Assembly (NCBI GenBank): GCA_021521415.1 | Contig: JAIQDT010001945.1 | Coordinates: forward strand, 372,001-436,000 | Reading direction: 5' to 3' | DNA length: 64,000 nucleotides | Origin: Bidens hawaiensis | Lineage: Eukaryota > Streptophyta > Magnoliopsida > Asterales > Asteraceae | In this document: piece after piece, positions 46,101 to 56,572 of the stretch | How positions within the stretch are numbered: the stretch's first letter is position 1 | Layout of the letters: the number at the start of each line of letters is the position of its first letter | Program-made: the position numbers and the translations under genes | Notes under the pieces: model-generated | The model's database searches: none | Told to the model about the DNA's origin: nothing | Seen by the model: only the letters and a program-made list of their open reading frames with translations

Positions 46101-46769
46101 ACCCCTATACCTATTAATGCTTCTAACTTTTATCAAATTTAAAATATTTATGTCAACATTAATTTTTCCTTCAATGGTGATCAAAATGTTGTATGGAAAG
46201 CATGTCATGCAAAACTAAGCTCAAATGAAATAAAATATTCACAAAATTGAATTGGTTAACATGCTATTTTTTATGTTGTCAAGAAGCCCTCTAAAACTTA
46301 TCAAAATCATTTTTATGGTGTAGCTCAGAAAAACATAGTTCTTGAAGAACATCCTTTCTACAATTTGTTATCCTACTTTCCTTTGATGGGTGGTAAATTG
46401 ATAAATATATCAATAAAGATAACGCCTCTTTTGTATTTAGGCTGAGTAGTTAGAACTACAATCGTATGAGAAGCCTTATTTTCGAAATTGGTTCATAACC
46501 AAAATTCTTTCAATTATACATATATGACATCGAGAATTAATTTTTCAATAGAAAAAAGCATTCTCGGGTACGATTTTGCACGGACATTTTTTTATTAATT
46601 TCATTTAAAAAAATCATTTTATGATATAAATAAAATCAATTTGTACACATTGTATAGATATAAGCATAGATGTAATAATTTTTTTTTCATATACGCTATG
46701 TAATTATTTGTTTTACTTATAATTTTATAATTTGAATTATCTCGTGTGTGACACGGGTTCTAAAACTAG
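43174..46769 (+). mobile_element. Non-autonomous Helitron interrupted by a solo LTR
   Basis: The 5' end TCTATCTATTCTAATAAAGT and the words following it (ACACTTGTCAT) resemble plant Helitron starts. The 3' end has a hairpin, CTCGTGT-GTG-ACACGGG (46,741-46,757), then CTAG at 46,766-46,769 followed by T, as Helitrons require. Insertion lies between A and T without duplication. No Rep/helicase is encoded. About 2.3 kb of its 3.6 kb is the LTR nested at 43,688-45,985, leaving a Helitron of about 1.3 kb. Confidence 0.65.
43688..45985 (+). repeat. Solo LTR, probably Tekay-type chromovirus
   Basis: The LTR runs from TGTGACTTTTG to GGTCGGGTTGTGACA, with TTTAT at 43,683-43,687 and 45,986-45,990. The GGTCGGG-TGTGACA ending is typical of plant Tekay/Del LTRs. 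Internally there is a TATA-like TATATATA near 43,994, diverged direct repeats of a block containing ATTGGGTATGTGGT (about 44,369 and 44,520) and short repeats of GTCAA(T/C)GTATTCTTATTGACG near 45,518-45,600. The start is less certain than the end. Confidence 0.6.
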
Positions 46770-47185
46770 TTTCATATAATAAAAAAAATGGATTGCTAAG
46801 GCTTAAGATTTCCTTAAATCTTGATTTTTCTTTTCAAATAATCTTGTATGTACCTTCTTCTATATCTCAAGAAGTTGGTGAGCTGCTATAAATCAATAAT
46901 CTGGAACTCAAACTTTTATCTTCATCATATTTTACAAGCATTTCATTTAATAGAGAGATAAACTTATGGTTTTAGCTGTCCATTGGTGCAAGCATCTACT
47001 AAATGAAATGCTTATAAACTATGATAACGATAAAATTTTATAAGTATGATCGATACACTCATACACATGTAACCAAATGAAATATGTAATCTATGTGAAC
47101 GTATGCATTGATGTTAACTTTTACGTCTACATGCAAAATAAATATGTAAGTGGTGTGCTAATTAATTATAGCTTATGACACTATA
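46770..47185. other. Intergenic with a 40-bp-arm hairpin
   Basis: Near 46,920-47,040 the segment around ACAAGCATTTCATTTAA pairs with TAAATGAAATGCTTATAAAC about 70 bp later, with arms of roughly 40 bp. It may be a MITE remnant. No gene is seen. Confidence 0.5.
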
Positions 47186-47755
47186 GGATACACTAGCTAA
47201 TCATGGCCGTTTCAACCTTCAAATAACTGTTGGATAAAACTTTATAGACCCGATGATCAACCAACTAACTAATCATTTGCATAATTTCTTTTCGGTTAAT
47301 TTATATCTCAAATTTGTAAATGATTGAATTAATTTTGTATGATTATTCATTAGTTATTTGTACGATAAATAATTTTTTAAGTCACTAATTTGCTTTTGTG
47401 TTTAATAAAATGTTTGAAATGTGTAACTATCTAGTGAGGAAACCCCGTCGTACAATTATTATGTTTAAATATACACATATTTTTCTAATTGTATTATTTA
47501 ATGTGAACATTATATTTTTTGACATACGCATCCAATTTAGTCTTCATATTCGCCTAGCCATTTGACAATTATGAATTTAATCATATGGGAACGTTACAAC
47601 AACTTGTATCTAATATGTTTCTAAAGGGCCTTTAGTTGTCCTTTTTCTAAGAGAATCACTTAAATGGACAACGACAAACGACATAAAACACATATTAATC
47701 ACAAATCTCAATGATTTTATAATTTTAAATCAAATTAGGCTCGGTTTCCATTATT
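47186..47755 (+). pseudogene. Alpha carbonic anhydrase last-exon fragment, inverted copy
   Basis: The plus strand here matches the minus strand of 52,870-53,847. At about 47,198-47,272 it reads SWPFQPSNNCWIKLYRPDD and then QPTN and a stop, which parallels the C-terminus of the intact gene at 61,312 (PVQALNNRWLKLYRPDD). The similarity continues through roughly 480 bp of 3' flank. No upstream exons are present, and a one-base deletion lies just before the readable part. It is a displaced, decayed 3' end of a third copy. Confidence 0.75.
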
Positions 47756-48080
47756 AATTTTATTATATAATTGATGATTAATATATTTTAAACTTATTGG
47801 TCGATCACTACCTAGAGGTCGGATGCGACTGTACATGTTGGTAATATCTTAAAGGGAAGGTGTCTACTAATTAGTAGAGATCGTTAATCAGGCTTCCTAC
47901 CTCAATCGGTTGACTATCCGTCGACGATCCTCTCCATTGATAATAACGACTTCTACTAATTTGTGGATAAGGTACCCACAACCAATTTTTACACCCGCTT
48001 CCATTGATCGACGGACGGATTTATTTGTGTGTGAAACCATATGATCTGTAGTGACTCGTGGAAATATATATGATGTCTAA
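47756..48080. other. Intergenic, nothing recognised
   Basis: Mixed-composition sequence with no ORF or repeat I can name. Confidence 0.5.
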
Positions 48081-48096
48081 GTACATTAAGGTCTCC

Positions 48097-48102
<6 letters not shown>

Positions 48103-48134
<32 letters not shown>

Positions 48135-48286
48135 GTGCTCAATAAATCCCACCAATACCAAAGCTATGGTAGGGTTTGAGAAAGGTAAGATGTAGACACC
48201 TTACCTTTACCTCGTAGGAATAGAGAGGCTGCTTCCGATAAGAACCCCGGCTCGATAGTAGTTTTGCATCAAGCCTTGGGCATAAG
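48103..48286 (-). mobile_element. SINE with TGATGA-type tail and 22-bp target duplication
   Basis: A perfect 22-bp duplication lies at 48,081-48,102 and 48,287-48,308. On the minus strand the body reads GGGGTTCTTATCGGAAGCAG, then CTCTATTCCTACGAGGTAAA and TCTACATCTTACC, ending in a run of ATG units (the ATC microsatellite on the plus strand at 48,101-48,134). This matches the widespread plant SINE group whose 3' ends carry simple repeats instead of poly(A), as in the TS family of Solanaceae. The 5' tRNA-like head looks truncated. Confidence 0.85.
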
Positions 48287-48309
48287 GTACATTAAGGTCT
48301 CCAAATCAA

Positions 48310-49063
48310 AAAAAAAAAAAAAAGAATGAAGACTGATATATATAGATATATTATAATGGGCAAAATAAACTCGAAGTTACGTACTGGTCTTGTTGTAAGC
48401 TTGGTTGTTGCTAAATGGAAAGGTTGCGAGTTTGAGACCTGTAATAAACGTTTTTTTTTTCAACAATTGTAATGAAAAAACCATAAAATCTCATTTCGAT
48501 TAAGGCCTTCAAAATCGTTAAGCCGGCCCTGTGCCTAACAAACTCACCCGACAAAACCTGAAATAGCAATGCAGTGGATGTTACACTAGATGGATCACAT
48601 ATGACATCCATATCATTTAACCACCAAAAAGAAGAGTTTTTTTTTAATCCCTATTTGATAACCAACGAAACAACAACCGCTCCTGGTAAAAATCCCACTA
48701 ATAACTTGATAACCAACGAAAGAAATAATAATAAGTTTTTACTTCCATCAGAATTTGTATCACTCATAGATTCCATATGCTTAAACTTGAAAGTGCATGT
48801 GCTTCAATTTCGTCAAAGATATCCTCACAGCTAAACTACAAACATATATTTTCAAAGTATAAACTGTACACAGATACTGAAGACTACTTCATCGGCCGGC
48901 TAACTCTTGATGCTGCTTTCAATCAAAATCAGTCTAGTAATTTATTATTTCCAATTAAACAATTTTGTTAAGAAATAAATAAATAAATTGTCTATTACAT
49001 TTACATCATTCATCACTTCTTATACACTCTGCTTTAATTACTTTGCTATTTGTTGGAAAAAAT
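48310..49063 (+). other. Upstream region of the LysM receptor gene
   Basis: Contains a poly(A) run, an AT-rich stretch and a possible tRNA-like SINE head near 48,385-48,445 (GTTGCGAGTTTGAGACC as a weak B box). Short ORFs at 48,574-48,971 have no recognisable domain. The promoter of the LysM receptor must lie here, but no clear TATA box stood out. Confidence 0.45.
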
Positions 49064-50920
49064 ATGAAATGTTCCTTGGTAACTAACATGATGATTTATA
49101 TTTGGTTATTCATTTTTGTGAGCTCGATCTACTCTCGCCACGGGCAAGCATTCTACGACCCAACATCTTGCAGAAACGACAGTAATGCTCCAGGCACAAG
49201 GTACTGTTGTGGCAACAACACGTTTTCATGCCAGACTTTCTTGATTTACCGAGCAAGCGAACGTTTTCCAAACATCTCTGCAATCTCCGTGCTGTTTGGT
49301 TTGCCACCCGACGCGTTATTTCAACTAAACGGTATTCATTCATCTTCAGAAAGTCTGTTTATAGGTAGAGAAGTATTTGTTCCCATTAATTGTTCTTGCT
49401 CGGGTGAGTTTTTTCAAACTAGATTCAACTACATGATCACGGATAACACGACAGTCTCAGAGACTGCTTGCGGGATCTTTGAAGGATTGGTGAAAGCGGT
49501 TACAATTCTCGAGGAAAATCAGAATCAAGAAGTTGTTAAGGCTGGTTTTGTTCTTGATGTGCCCTTAAAATGTGCTTGTCCTAATAATGAGTACAAGTTA
49601 TTTGTCACGTATCCTTTGGTTTCAGGAGATTATGTAGGTAAAATAAGTTCAAAGTTTGGTATTTCCAAAAGTGATATTTTGGCAGTTAATAATCTACAGC
49701 CTGATACAACTGTTTATCCAGAAACAACCATTTTGGTACCACTGCATTCAAAATCAATTACTTTTATCGTGTCGAATCTTCAACCGCCAGCACCCGAATT
49801 TCTTCCAACAAAACCTGTTGAAGGAAATGATAAATCCATGAAATTAAAGAAAGTGTACATTGTTGTTTCGGTCATCGGGTTTAGTTTGGTGCTCGTGATA
49901 TTAATCGTCACTGGTTTATATCTAAACGCGTTAAATAAATGCAAGCGCGACATTTTTATCATACCATCCACCGGTAGAAGCTCTTTTACTTCGTTTTCAA
50001 CGCCTCCGGCTAGTTCTCCATGGTCAAGGCCAAGCCCAGCTACAAGAAGCTTGCCGAGCTCATGTTTGTCACCGGATCTCCTTGCGAGCATAAAGTATTC
50101 ATTGTATAACTTCTCTATTGAGGAAATTAGAAGCATCACAAAAGATTTTAGTGTTGATTGTAAAGTGAGTGAAAATACTTATAGAGGGTGGTTTGATGAT
50201 ATGCAAGTGCTAATCAAAGAGATTGAATTCTCCGAAATACGCCATGTAATTGATCTACATTCAAAGATTAACCATGTCAACATATTGAAATTATTCGGGG
50301 TATGTTACAACGAGTCATCATGGTCATATATCGTATTGGAGCACCCGGTAAACAAGAGTTTAAGGGATTGTTTGATGAACTCTTCAAGTTTGAACTGGCA
50401 ACGAAGAACTCAGATCGCGTTTGATGTCGCAATGGGGTTGCATTACCTGCATTACTGGGTAGTCCCTCCTTATACGCAAAAAGGACTATGTAGTGAAAAT
50501 ATTTTTGTGACGTCGAAATGGAGGGCAAAACTGGCTGTTTTGTCGCGAAATTTGAATCCTGGAATCATGGGATCATCAACCATGATCCTAGGATCGGAGT
50601 ATGAGAAGTTTGATGCTTTGAAAACATTAGAGAAAGAAAACATTTGGGAATTTGGAATGGTTTTGCTCGAAATATTGTCAGGGAAAGTGAAGACCGATAA
50701 AACATCATTACGCGAATCAATCGCCTTTTTGGGAGGAGAGGGTGCTGAAGGAGGGTGTTTTGAGAATTTGAAGAATTTTATGGACCCTTGTTTGAAGGAG
50801 GACTACCGTTTGGCTGAGGCTTTGTGTTTAGGAGTGTTGGCTAAAGCTTGTGTGGAAAATGATCCTTTGCATAGACCATCCATGGAAGATATCCTCAAAG
50901 TTCTTACTAGAAAGGTATGA
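49064..50920 (+). CDS. LysM receptor-like pseudokinase, LYK4/LYK5 type
   Basis: A plasma-membrane receptor of 618 aa. In Arabidopsis the related LYK4 and LYK5 bind chitin oligomers and signal with CERK1. I start at ATG 49,064 because the signal peptide (residues 1 to about 29, MKCSLVTNMMIYIWLFIFVS) follows at once. The ectodomain has three LysM modules (about 57-105, 120-165, 180-228) separated by CxC pairs at Cys 110/112 and Cys 170/172, the family signature. A transmembrane helix spans about 263-286. The kinase-like domain (about 345-610) lacks a glycine loop, keeps a possible VAIK-type Lys 385, has GLCSEN where HRDxxxxN belongs, and has no DFG. It should therefore be catalytically inactive, as in LYK4/5. 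The gene is intronless, also typical. A symbiotic NFP/LYR-type role is less likely but not excluded. Confidence 0.88.
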   Translation: MKCSLVTNMMIYIWLFIFVSSIYSRHGQAFYDPTSCRNDSNAPGTRYCCGNNTFSCQTFLIYRASERFPNISAISVLFGLPPDALFQLNGIHSSSESLFIGREVFVPINCSCSGEFFQTRFNYMITDNTTVSETACGIFEGLVKAVTILEENQNQEVVKAGFVLDVPLKCACPNNEYKLFVTYPLVSGDYVGKISSKFGISKSDILAVNNLQPDTTVYPETTILVPLHSKSITFIVSNLQPPAPEFLPTKPVEGNDKSMKLKKVYIVVSVIGFSLVLVILIVTGLYLNALNKCKRDIFIIPSTGRSSFTSFSTPPASSPWSRPSPATRSLPSSCLSPDLLASIKYSLYNFSIEEIRSITKDFSVDCKVSENTYRGWFDDMQVLIKEIEFSEIRHVIDLHSKINHVNILKLFGVCYNESSWSYIVLEHPVNKSLRDCLMNSSSLNWQRRTQIAFDVAMGLHYLHYWVVPPYTQKGLCSENIFVTSKWRAKLAVLSRNLNPGIMGSSTMILGSEYEKFDALKTLEKENIWEFGMVLLEILSGKVKTDKTSLRESIAFLGGEGAEGGCFENLKNFMDPCLKEDYRLAEALCLGVLAKACVENDPLHRPSMEDILKVLTRKV

Positions 50921-52117
50921 TTTCAATTTTTCAAGGGTAGGAAACATGAATCTAAGGGTGCTTTTGCCTTGCATAATACAAGTAAAAGTTAATTTGTACA
51001 CAATATTCAATATATATGTTTTACAATCTCAGGTTTTGTGTAAATAGTTCTAAATTTTCTCACATTAATATTTGGTATTTTGTTTAACATAGAGCTAAAT
51101 TAAAAATAAATGCTCATTCGAATTGAAAATACCTATCAATTGTTGGGTTTATTGGAGCCTTGATTTGGGCCGACTAGAAGATAAATTAAAGTGACAAACT
51201 AATTAAACTGAAGACTTGATCAGTTCTGTATTAATTAGCCATTATTTACGTTTTGAGGAAACAAGTTGTAAACCCTAAGTTTATTTCCATGCATTAATTG
51301 TAACATCGCACTTTGTAATTCCTCACAAGTGGGCCAGCATAAATCGTGACAATCTACCTGTAGGATATTAAGTTATAGCTTTAAAGAATTATCCTATGAG
51401 CTAGTGAGACAACACAATAAAAGAATTACCCTGGTTGCAACCTGTAGGACAATCTACACCGAAGTATGTTGTTTATCTACTTTCGTGTGTGCGCCATATC
51501 CTAGCATCAATCACAATTTAGTACCCTTTTAATATATAAAATATTTAAATGATTTCACCTTTTAAATTAAACATGATTTAGTTTTTACATATCAACTAAG
51601 AGATTTTTTACTCGTTGATTTCAAGTTAATTGCAGCACTTTAGTTATATGCGACAATTTGTGTAAAATAGACTGCATATTATAGTTTAAAAGTATGTCAA
51701 ACGACACAATATTTGGCCGGTAAAACACCGATTATACTACTTTACATCCTAACGATCTACTAATTACAATATTACAAGTTTCACCCTAAACATAACAATT
51801 ATACTAAGACCCCTACTTGGTACTTAGTAGTTTAACCATGATGCGCGCATTGTTTCTTTGTCGATGAAATGACAAGAGGTACATGTTTTATTTTTCACTT
51901 AATGCAGTATTTCTTGGTTGATTAAATGACAAGAATCTCCATGAAGTGTATAGTTGTATTCTTAATTAGTAGCAAATAAGAACTCTTCTGGCTTATTATA
52001 GTTTCTGGTCTAATTCGTTGATGTACAAAGGGTCAATACTCTTTTTAGCTTAAATTTTGATCCTTGCTCTGTTACGATCCTAATTACTTGACACATTTTG
52101 CTTCTCTTTTAAAAGCA
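50921..52117. other. Intergenic, no gene recognised
   Basis: Contains the presumed 3' UTR of the LysM receptor; AATTTGTACACAATATTC near 50,990 is a plausible end region. The remainder is AT-rich without credible ORFs. Confidence 0.5.
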
Positions 52118-52130
52118 TTTACGTAGTATT

Positions 52131-52245
52131 TTATTTTATTATATTTCTTTTTTGAACAACTACTTTTGCCTTTTGTGAGGCTCGAACCCCAGCCTTTGCT
52201 AAGTAACACCAACACCTTTACCATCACACCACAAGGGGTGAGACG
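52131..52245 (-). mobile_element. Short tRNA-derived SINE, 13-bp target duplication
   Basis: TTTACGTAGTATT is duplicated at 52,118-52,130 and 52,246-52,258. On the minus strand the A box region TGGTGTGATGGTAAAG and B box GGTTCGAGCCTC lie at normal tRNA spacing. The element ends GTTGTTCAAAAAA and an A-rich tail, similar to the SINE at 38,428 and to the LINE tail at 42,848. Confidence 0.85.
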
Positions 52246-52258
52246 TTTACGTAGTATT

Positions 52259-52869
52259 ACCTTCTATAATTTTGATTTTTGAAGTAGCATGTTTTATTTT
52301 GAATTCTAGTTTTGTATTTTTTTTTAAGTGTGCTCTCTTTCTCTCTCTCTCTCTGTTTTTTTTTTCAAATTATGTAGAGTTAGCTTCTTTAATTTTGCTA
52401 ACCATATTGCTTTTCCGTCTTTTATGTAGGCTGAAAAGCATGCAAATTAAAGGTCGTGCAGGGTTATACTACCGAATATTTCCTCGATTCTTTTTAAACT
52501 CTATAGAAAGCCACAAAGCGGTCACAAATCAATTGCTAAAAGCGGTCACCAATCAATTGCTAAAAAGAGATCACAAATCATGCAAAAAGAGCCCGTCACA
52601 GAAATTTATGGCCGTAATGGCAAAAACAACTGCTAATTTCGGCCCCCAAAAAATATCATCGTTCGCAAAGTGATTGTGAAATAAGATTATTTACGGAGGT
52701 GTTTGTGACCCCAGTTCCGGTTGTAAATACGCAGTTTTCTATTCTGTTTAAATTATAGTAAGCATCAACTATATCAAAATCCCTAAATGAAACAACTGGC
52801 ATCCAACCTAATAGGTAGTGACTGGTGAGTTAAAATTATAGCAAACTTTAGTTTTATAAAAACTAATAA
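52259..52869. other. Intergenic with CT tract
   Basis: A CT-rich run lies at about 52,336-52,355. A small open frame (52,272-52,673) is low-complexity and has no recognisable domain. Short repeats of AATCAATTGCTAAAA occur near 52,527-52,565. Nothing else is supported. Confidence 0.45.
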
Positions 52870-53760
52870 TTGAAACAACTTGCCTGAATGGATTTAAAAT
52901 AATAAAATCATTGAGATTTTGGGGTTATAGATACTACTTTTATTTAATAAGTATTTTATGTCGTTTTATCGTTGTCCATTTAAATGATTCTCTTGGGAAA
53001 AGGATAAACGTACTATACATAACGGTCTTTAGAAACATATTAGATACAAACTGTTGTAATAATCACACATAATTGAATTTCTAATTGTCAAATGACCAGA
53101 CGAATATGAAGACTAAATTGGATGTTTATGTGAAAAATATAATTTTACACATTAATTAAATAATACAACTTCTAAGCTAATAATCCAAATATATTATAGA
53201 TCGGCTATGTGATTTAGGTATTTTACAGACTTTGTTTTTACCACTAGGCCACCAACCTCAAAACAACTTTGCATATTAGTTAACTTTGATACTTTGTTTT
53301 TTTCCTGTTTTCACAAGTTGATGTTTTAAAAACAAGACTGATAAAGTTTTCTAGCTCTTCGGTTTGGTCAAGAAAGCCAATCGATTGGCTGACCAAAAGC
53401 GAAGACTTGCATTTTGTTGTTGCTTTCCACATGCTGTCATCAATTTTGTTGTTAACTCAAAATGAACAGAATATGTGCCAACACCATTGGCTAGTAGTTG
53501 AATCGACAACATGAATAATTCAGGTTTAAACTATCAAAAATGTATCTTCGGTCAGATTTTCAATACACCACTTATTATTATCATGTTATATATTTAAGCA
53601 TAATAGTTGTCCTTTCTGGGGATCGTACGCCGCAAACATTTTGTAGACGCAAAAATAGCAAAGTAAAATTTAATCTTATTTATGCATTAAATAATTATAC
53701 AGAATAAATTAAATCATATACGACTTTGAGATACAAATTAACAAAATTCGATGGAAGCAA
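52870..53760 (-). repeat. Carbonic anhydrase 3' flank, inverted repeat of 47,186-47,755
   Basis: This is the downstream flank of the carbonic anhydrase pseudogene. It pairs, in inverted orientation, with 47,273-47,755: AGAAACATATTAGATACAA (53,031-53,049) matches a near-complement at 47,606-47,624. An extra block of roughly 450 bp (about 53,200-53,660) is absent from the other copy and includes a tRNA-like TGGCCTAGTGGTAAA (minus, near 53,240-53,256), so it may itself be SINE-related. Confidence 0.7.
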
Positions 53761-55718
53761 TTAGTTATTTGATTGATCATCGGGTCTATAAAGCTTTATC
53801 CGACGGTTGTTTAAAGGCTAGACCGGCCTTGAGTTAGCTTCCGCGTCCTGAAATATAATAAGCTAACATTAATACACTACTTATACTAATAATTTGAGAA
53901 AGGTTGACCTAAAATTTAACATCATACATTCAACATACGACATAGATTACAGATTTATCTTTTTACGTGCATTCTTTATCATATGTCATTGATCATTGAT
54001 TTTTACATTTATCATATTTTATATTGCATTTCATATAACAAAATATATGGAAGCTTACATCATGGACAGCTTCCCGGATTGCGTGGAGTTGTTCTCGAGA
54101 AACCGTTCTCACCTGGCAAATTTTAAAGCAATAATTGTGTTAACTAATATTCCAAATTAATTAATTATATGTTTTATTATGGTATATGGTGAAACATTAG
54201 TTAAATTAAGTATCCACTAGTGTAAAGGTAAATAAAAATAATAATTATCAGTTTTACCTTTTTAACAATGGTCCAAATAACCTTTTGGTAGCATGGCGGA
54301 GTAGTAAGTGATCCAATATATCGATAATATTTTCTGCTTCCGATTTTTATTTCTCGAGGGTCGATAATCCCCACGGTCTTCTCAACTCCTTTCGTAGAAG
54401 CCAATGATTTAAAATACGGTTCCATCTGATCACATATTATGAAAATACGAATCTCAAGATTAGCATATCGAATAAAAGTACGTACGGGTAGAGTCAGAAT
54501 ATTTCAAACTAAAACCTTTTTAGCAAAATTCTTTTTGTAAGGAAAAAATTAGATAATGAGTTTTCATAATTAATAGCTTTTAATAAATTTATAATTAAGA
54601 ATAAAAATATTAAATTCAAAAAAATCATTTGATTCTACCTTAGTAAAGAAAGAAAGTGATATAAAATGTACAAGTTAAAACACTATTTTTAGAAATGACT
54701 CACAGACCCAAACTTTGCAGGTAGTTTAAACTTTTAAGGACTTTTAAATTTTAGTGGGCATGAAATTAACGATTGCTTTTTCTAAAAGACTAAAAGCTAG
54801 ACTATAGGTGTGACCCTGTAAGAGGCAAATGAATTAAAACTATAACTAAAAGTTTAATATTATCAAAAGAAAGGTTTATAGGCATACCAATGATAAGACT
54901 GAATCAGGGCGACCAATTTTGTACATGATTCCAACCACAGCAATTTTTCCATCACTACTCTGATGAACCAAATGTAGCTCCAGATTATATCTATACATGT
55001 AGCAAAAGTTAATATATTTATATAATTACCTTTTTTCTAAATACTTTAACTAAAATTAATATGATATTATATATATTGTACCTTCGGCCATTGACGGTAT
55101 GCTCGGTAGGAGTGTGCCAATGAAGCTGGTTAAGCTGATACTCCGTTCCGTTAATATGAATATGTCCTGCTCCCTCGGTTGTCATCTACTTAAAAAAATT
55201 ATTTCTACACAGTGACGGATTCAAAAACTTATTTTTAGTTCTATGAATCGATATCACTCAACTGTCGTGTATGCATATAATTAACACATAAAAACACAAG
55301 TACACACCATCATATCATGGCCTCTATTAACAAGAGTTGCGTTCGCAGCCTTATAATCTCTATCAAGCCTTCCAAGACTTGAAGTCGTTTGAACCCGTTT
55401 ATGTGTGAGATCAATTGGAGACTGCAAGTCTCCTTGATTACACATGCTCCACTCCGGATGGATCTCTCCCCAATGATCCGGTCCGTTGGGACTATTCACA
55501 TCATAAGTGAACTCATGTTCATCCTCTGCACCACCATTAACGTTAGTATTTTAAGATTATAAAACTTAACAAAGAAAAACATTCACAATAGTCAAGTTCA
55601 AGAGGATTATATATATATCGAAGCTCACCAACTTCTTGAGATTTAGCACAAGGAAGACACAAGATGATGGAAAGAACAATCAAGAATATTGAAGAAAGTC
55701 TTAAGCTAGGTTATCCAT
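53761..55718 (-). pseudogene. Alpha carbonic anhydrase pseudogene
   Basis: Alpha carbonic anhydrases are secreted zinc enzymes that interconvert CO2 and bicarbonate. Seven exons parallel the intact neighbour: 55718-55629, 55525-55308, 55185-55082, 54990-54888, 54425-54258, 54112-54059, and a last exon from 53847. Zinc ligands ([10 protein letters not shown] and LELHLVH), NRGHDMM and LTTPPC are all retained. Two defects stand out. The ATG at 55,718 is one base out of frame with the signal peptide (SSIFLIVLSIILCLPCAKSQEV) and reaches TAA after five codons. In the last exon CAA of the intact gene has become TAG (53,820-53,818), removing about 19 residues; the ancestral stop is near 53,761. Splice sites look usable, so transcription is possible. 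The core is well preserved, implying recent loss. Confidence 0.82.
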
Positions 55719-55774
55719 TTCTTTTTGGTTGTATGAAATATTTTCCTGAGTTTGGTACATATAAGTATATAACT

Positions 55775-55783
55775 ATATATATA
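55775..55783 (-). promoter_or_regulatory. TATA box of the carbonic anhydrase pseudogene
   Basis: TATATATAT lies about 57 bp upstream of the ATG at 55,718, close to the spacing of the TATA box of the intact copy. The promoter element therefore appears to be retained although the coding sequence is broken. Confidence 0.55.
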
Positions 55784-56563
55784 CACAGAGAAGAAAAGGG
55801 TCAAAAGGTATGAACGTGGAGTTATGGAAGATTGATGCTGACCAAAAAGGCAAAGACGTGTGTAAAATAGATTTAAGGTTTTCTTTGTTTGTAATGAGTG
55901 CTTTTTAAAACTTTCTTCACGGATTTTGGCAGGTGAAATTTGAAGTTTCTTCACTCTTTCATCAAAAGAGTGAAAGGCATGTCAATTTGATACAAGTCTT
56001 CTTATTATACAAATGTGAACGAGACAAGTATTTGATATGTTAATGAAAAGGATTTAAAATTCAAACAAGAATTATTTTTTACTACTTTCTTCATCCTTTA
56101 CAGGCTTCTATTTTGTTTTAAACTCGAATATGCATGAATTTTGATTTGTTAAATAAATTAGGACCGATTGTGTATTATTTCTTTGAACAAAATAGTGTCC
56201 AAGGATATTTCTTATGTTAAAAGTTGTAGTGGTTTAACACTTGACAATTCAACTCATAAATAAATCTGTCTAGCGGGATTTTATGCGGAGGAAATTTGGT
56301 AGGAATTGGTTTGGGTCGTTATGGTAACGATACGCACTCTTTATAACAATCGAAAGAGAAATCCTAAAAAAATAAATCGTGATAAACTCAAAAGGATAAT
56401 AACACGTGTTTTACATCGATTGTAAATCATAAAAAAAAGAACACAAGTACCGAGTCTGAAAATACCGATACTGGTTACCGATACCGGTATTGATGTTGTT
56501 CAGTCGTAATTTGTTTGGTTTGTGTATCAACACGGTACCAACACTTGTATAGTTTATTATACC
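55784..56563. other. Intergenic, nothing recognised
   Basis: AT-rich sequence upstream of the carbonic anhydrase pseudogene. The short stretch 56,440-56,560 has ACCGATAC and CCGGTAT repeats. No gene is supported. Confidence 0.5.
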
Positions 56564-56572
56564 AAAAAAATA

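Noticed and set aside
48101..48134. ATC microsatellite considered as an independent repeat
   Set aside because: It is the simple-repeat tail of the minus-strand SINE, ending exactly at the left target duplication.
52272..52673. 133-codon ORF
   Set aside because: Starts in poly(T)/CT low-complexity sequence and has no recognisable domain or conserved composition.
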